Assembly (NCBI GenBank): GCA_038326325.1
Contig: JBBQJW010000025.1
Coordinates: forward strand, 1-44,707
DNA length: 44,707 nt
Source: UBA10324 sp038326325
Lineage (GTDB): Bacteria > Bacteroidota > Bacteroidia > Chitinophagales > UBA10324
Reading direction: 5' to 3'
The notes under the pieces are model-generated. The model saw only the letters and a list, made by a program, of their open reading frames with translations. It did not search any database and was not told where the DNA came from. The translations under genes and the position numbers were made by a program. This document shows, piece by piece, positions 43,355 through 44,707 of this stretch. The first letter of the stretch is position 1; each line of letters opens with the position of its first letter.

Positions 43355-44707
43355 TTATTGAGGTTTCACCGACTGTTCAAGTTCTTTTGATTTAGCCATG
43401 CACTCTTTTGCTTTTTCGACATTGCCCGACATCTGATATGAAACTCCTAAACCATAATACAACTTAGCATCGTTCGGAAATCTTTTCAATCCGTCATTCA
43501 TAATTGCAATTGAAGCAGGAAGATTGTTTTGCATTCCGTAAGCAGTTCCTAAATTTTCATACGCTTCAGCAATATCAGGATTCGATTGAATTGATTTTTG
43601 AAGGTAAAAAACTGAGGAATCTAATTTTTGATAATACTTTCCGTAAATCATTCCAGACTGTAACAGTGCTTCAGCAAATGTAGGAACCAATTTTAATGCG
43701 GTGCGATACTGTAACAGTGCCGAGTCAGGATGATTTAAATTTTCCATCAATGATCCCAGAAAATAATAGGGCACAGGATCATTTGGTGAAGTATGTAAAT
43801 AATTCATCAACGAATCGCGCTGACTCTTGTAATCTTTCCAGCCACTCATCAAGATTTTCATGTTGTTATATGCAAGTGTGTATCCCGGATACATCACCAT
43901 TCCCTGTTTGTAATAATGAAAAGCCATTGGATAATCTTTATCGCCTTTCAAATAAGCATTCCCTAGTAGCAAATAAGCATTGCTGTATTTCGGATAAAGT
44001 ACAAGCGCTTTCTTTAGATAAATTTTTGCCTGCTCAATTTTCTTTTTCTTTTCGTTCGGGTCCGTGTCTTTTTCTGATTGGGCTAGTAATTCTCCTCCTG
44101 CAGCATTATTAATTTTCGCACTATTCGGCGAGTTGCGTACATCAGTCATGAACAAAGTGAAATTATCTTTCCAGGCTTCATTACGCGCAATAGTTCTTCC
44201 GGTATATACCAACATTAAAATGGAGAAGAGAGCAATTGCAAATTTTGCAAGATGATTTGAAGTATTAAATTGTGTTACACTTGTGTGAATTGAAGAAGAC
44301 GAATTTTCTTTCTTCCATAAAAAATCAGAAAAACGAATGATGCCAAGTCCGAGAATCAGGCAAAATCCAAGCGAGGGCATAAATAAAAATCGCTCATTCA
44401 TGAAAGTTCCTATCGGAAAAACAAGATTACTTACAACGGAAAATGTAATTCCAAAAAACAAGATGCTGAATGAAATAAGTGCTTGTTTTCTAAAGTGTAA
44501 CACTGCAAAAACTAAAGCACCGATGGTAATTGCAAGCGTGATTATTACGGGGACGGAACTGAAAGATTGTGCTGTTATTTCATACGGATAGTAATCAGAA
44601 GTTAGTTTTATAGGGAGTAAAAGCAGCCACAGATATTTCCCGAATGTATAGACGATAGTTGCGAATTTCTGGGTAACAGTCATTCCGTAGAATGGATTGT
44701 TCATGAT
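43355..44707 (-). CDS. TPR-containing membrane protein, TMTC/PMT-like, N-terminus beyond the window
   Basis: The frame is open to the right edge, so the ATG at 44702-44704 is probably internal and about the last 450 residues are seen. The visible part starts with NNPFYG ... KYLWLLLLPIKLTSDYYPYE, the lumenal/periplasmic loop typical of TMTC-type proteins (DUF1736). Membrane helices follow (SVPVIITLAITIGALVFAVL; MPSLGFCLILGLGII), then about five TPR units from residue 205 to 440. The family includes O-mannosyltransferases in animals and uncharacterised bacterial relatives. Catalytic residues would lie in the missing part. The function as a glycosyltransferase is inferred. Confidence 0.78.
   Translation of the reverse strand: MMNNPFYGMTVTQKFATIVYTFGKYLWLLLLPIKLTSDYYPYEITAQSFSSVPVIITLAITIGALVFAVLHFRKQALISFSILFFGITFSVVSNLVFPIGTFMNERFLFMPSLGFCLILGLGIIRFSDFLWKKENSSSSIHTSVTQFNTSNHLAKFAIALFSILMLVYTGRTIARNEAWKDNFTLFMTDVRNSPNSAKINNAAGGELLAQSEKDTDPNEKKKKIEQAKIYLKKALVLYPKYSNAYLLLGNAYLKGDKDYPMAFHYYKQGMVMYPGYTLAYNNMKILMSGWKDYKSQRDSLMNYLHTSPNDPVPYYFLGSLMENLNHPDSALLQYRTALKLVPTFAEALLQSGMIYGKYYQKLDSSVFYLQKSIQSNPDIAEAYENLGTAYGMQNNLPASIAIMNDGLKRFPNDAKLYYGLGVSYQMSGNVEKAKECMAKSKELEQSVKPQ

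Larger units (their letters stand above)
108..44502. repeat. Dispersed word CTGTTACA(G/C), about 49 copies of the 8-mer
   Basis: The 7-base core TGTTACA (or its complement) was found by eye about 74 times, from 108 to 44496. In 49 of these the core is preceded by C, and in 39 of those 49 the next base is G or C (20 G, 19 C). The orientations are 24 and 25. Examples: 108, 2733, 3270, 5104, 5860, 7781, 9143, 10045, 13875, 17323, 18678, 21468, 22329, 23900, 26535, 27893, 31527, 34201, 35438, 41174, 43710. Assuming about 37% G+C, random expectation is about 10 for the core and about 2 for the 8-mer. With a G at the end, the 9-mer is an odd palindrome CTGT-T-ACAG. Confidence 0.9.

Overview
The window looks like chromosomal DNA from a low-G+C member of the Bacteroidota, probably an environmental lineage near Chitinophagales, Sphingobacteriales or Flavobacteriales. 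I judge this from several signs: secreted proteins with type IX secretion (T9SS) C-terminal sorting domains, an orphan GldM-like protein, a TonB receptor with a carboxypeptidase-like N-terminal domain flanked by HmuY-like proteins, DUF4468 and PepSY-like exported proteins, promoters of the TAnnTTTG type, and almost no Shine-Dalgarno sequences. No rRNA, tRNA, CRISPR array, prophage or intact insertion sequence was found.

Layout: 1-2774 is a truncated M1 aminopeptidase on the minus strand. 2927-7800 is a plus-strand series: TPR protein, ComA-like phosphosulfolactate synthase, DUF433/DUF5615 pair, aroE and rmuC. 7844-10293 (minus) holds a DAHP synthase-chorismate mutase fusion overlapping a GT-C-like membrane protein. 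10421-13866 (plus) holds proline dehydrogenase, a methyltransferase, thyA and folA. 13890-16071 (minus) holds proS and an unknown protein. 16265-19627 (plus) encodes a Tyr- and Gln/Asn-rich lipoprotein and an outer-membrane barrel. 19702-20799 is the GldM-like gene. 20929-24812 carries a UbiD-family decarboxylase and a PhoB/PhoR-like two-component system. 24967-29550 is a putative heme-uptake locus: HmuY-like T9SS protein, TonB receptor, HmuY-like lipoprotein. 29513-35662 is an accessory stretch: Kir channel, two toxin-antitoxin pairs, an XRE regulator, a 21-bp tandem repeat array, a PKD/T9SS protein, a CheY-like regulator and a PepSY-like protein. 35687-44707 holds gyrB, two exported proteins, a very large LamG/metallophosphoesterase T9SS protein, a lipoprotein, and a truncated TPR membrane protein.

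The most striking signal is not a gene. The word CTGTTACA (complement TGTAACAG), usually followed by G or C, is scattered over the whole window. By eye I find 49 copies of the 8-mer and about 74 of its 7-mer core TGTTACA, in both orientations almost equally, inside conserved housekeeping genes as well as surface-protein genes, and in all three coding frames. This is far above what base composition predicts. The density resembles DNA uptake sequences of Neisseriaceae and Pasteurellaceae more than a transcription factor site. Its role here is unknown.

Secondary signals are a 21-bp (7-codon) array of small dyads, a toxin-antitoxin cassette bounded by roughly 45-bp direct repeats made from the 3' end of the neighbouring PepSY-like gene, a nested hairpin of about 80 bp, and intergenic spacers built from degenerate reiterated short words.
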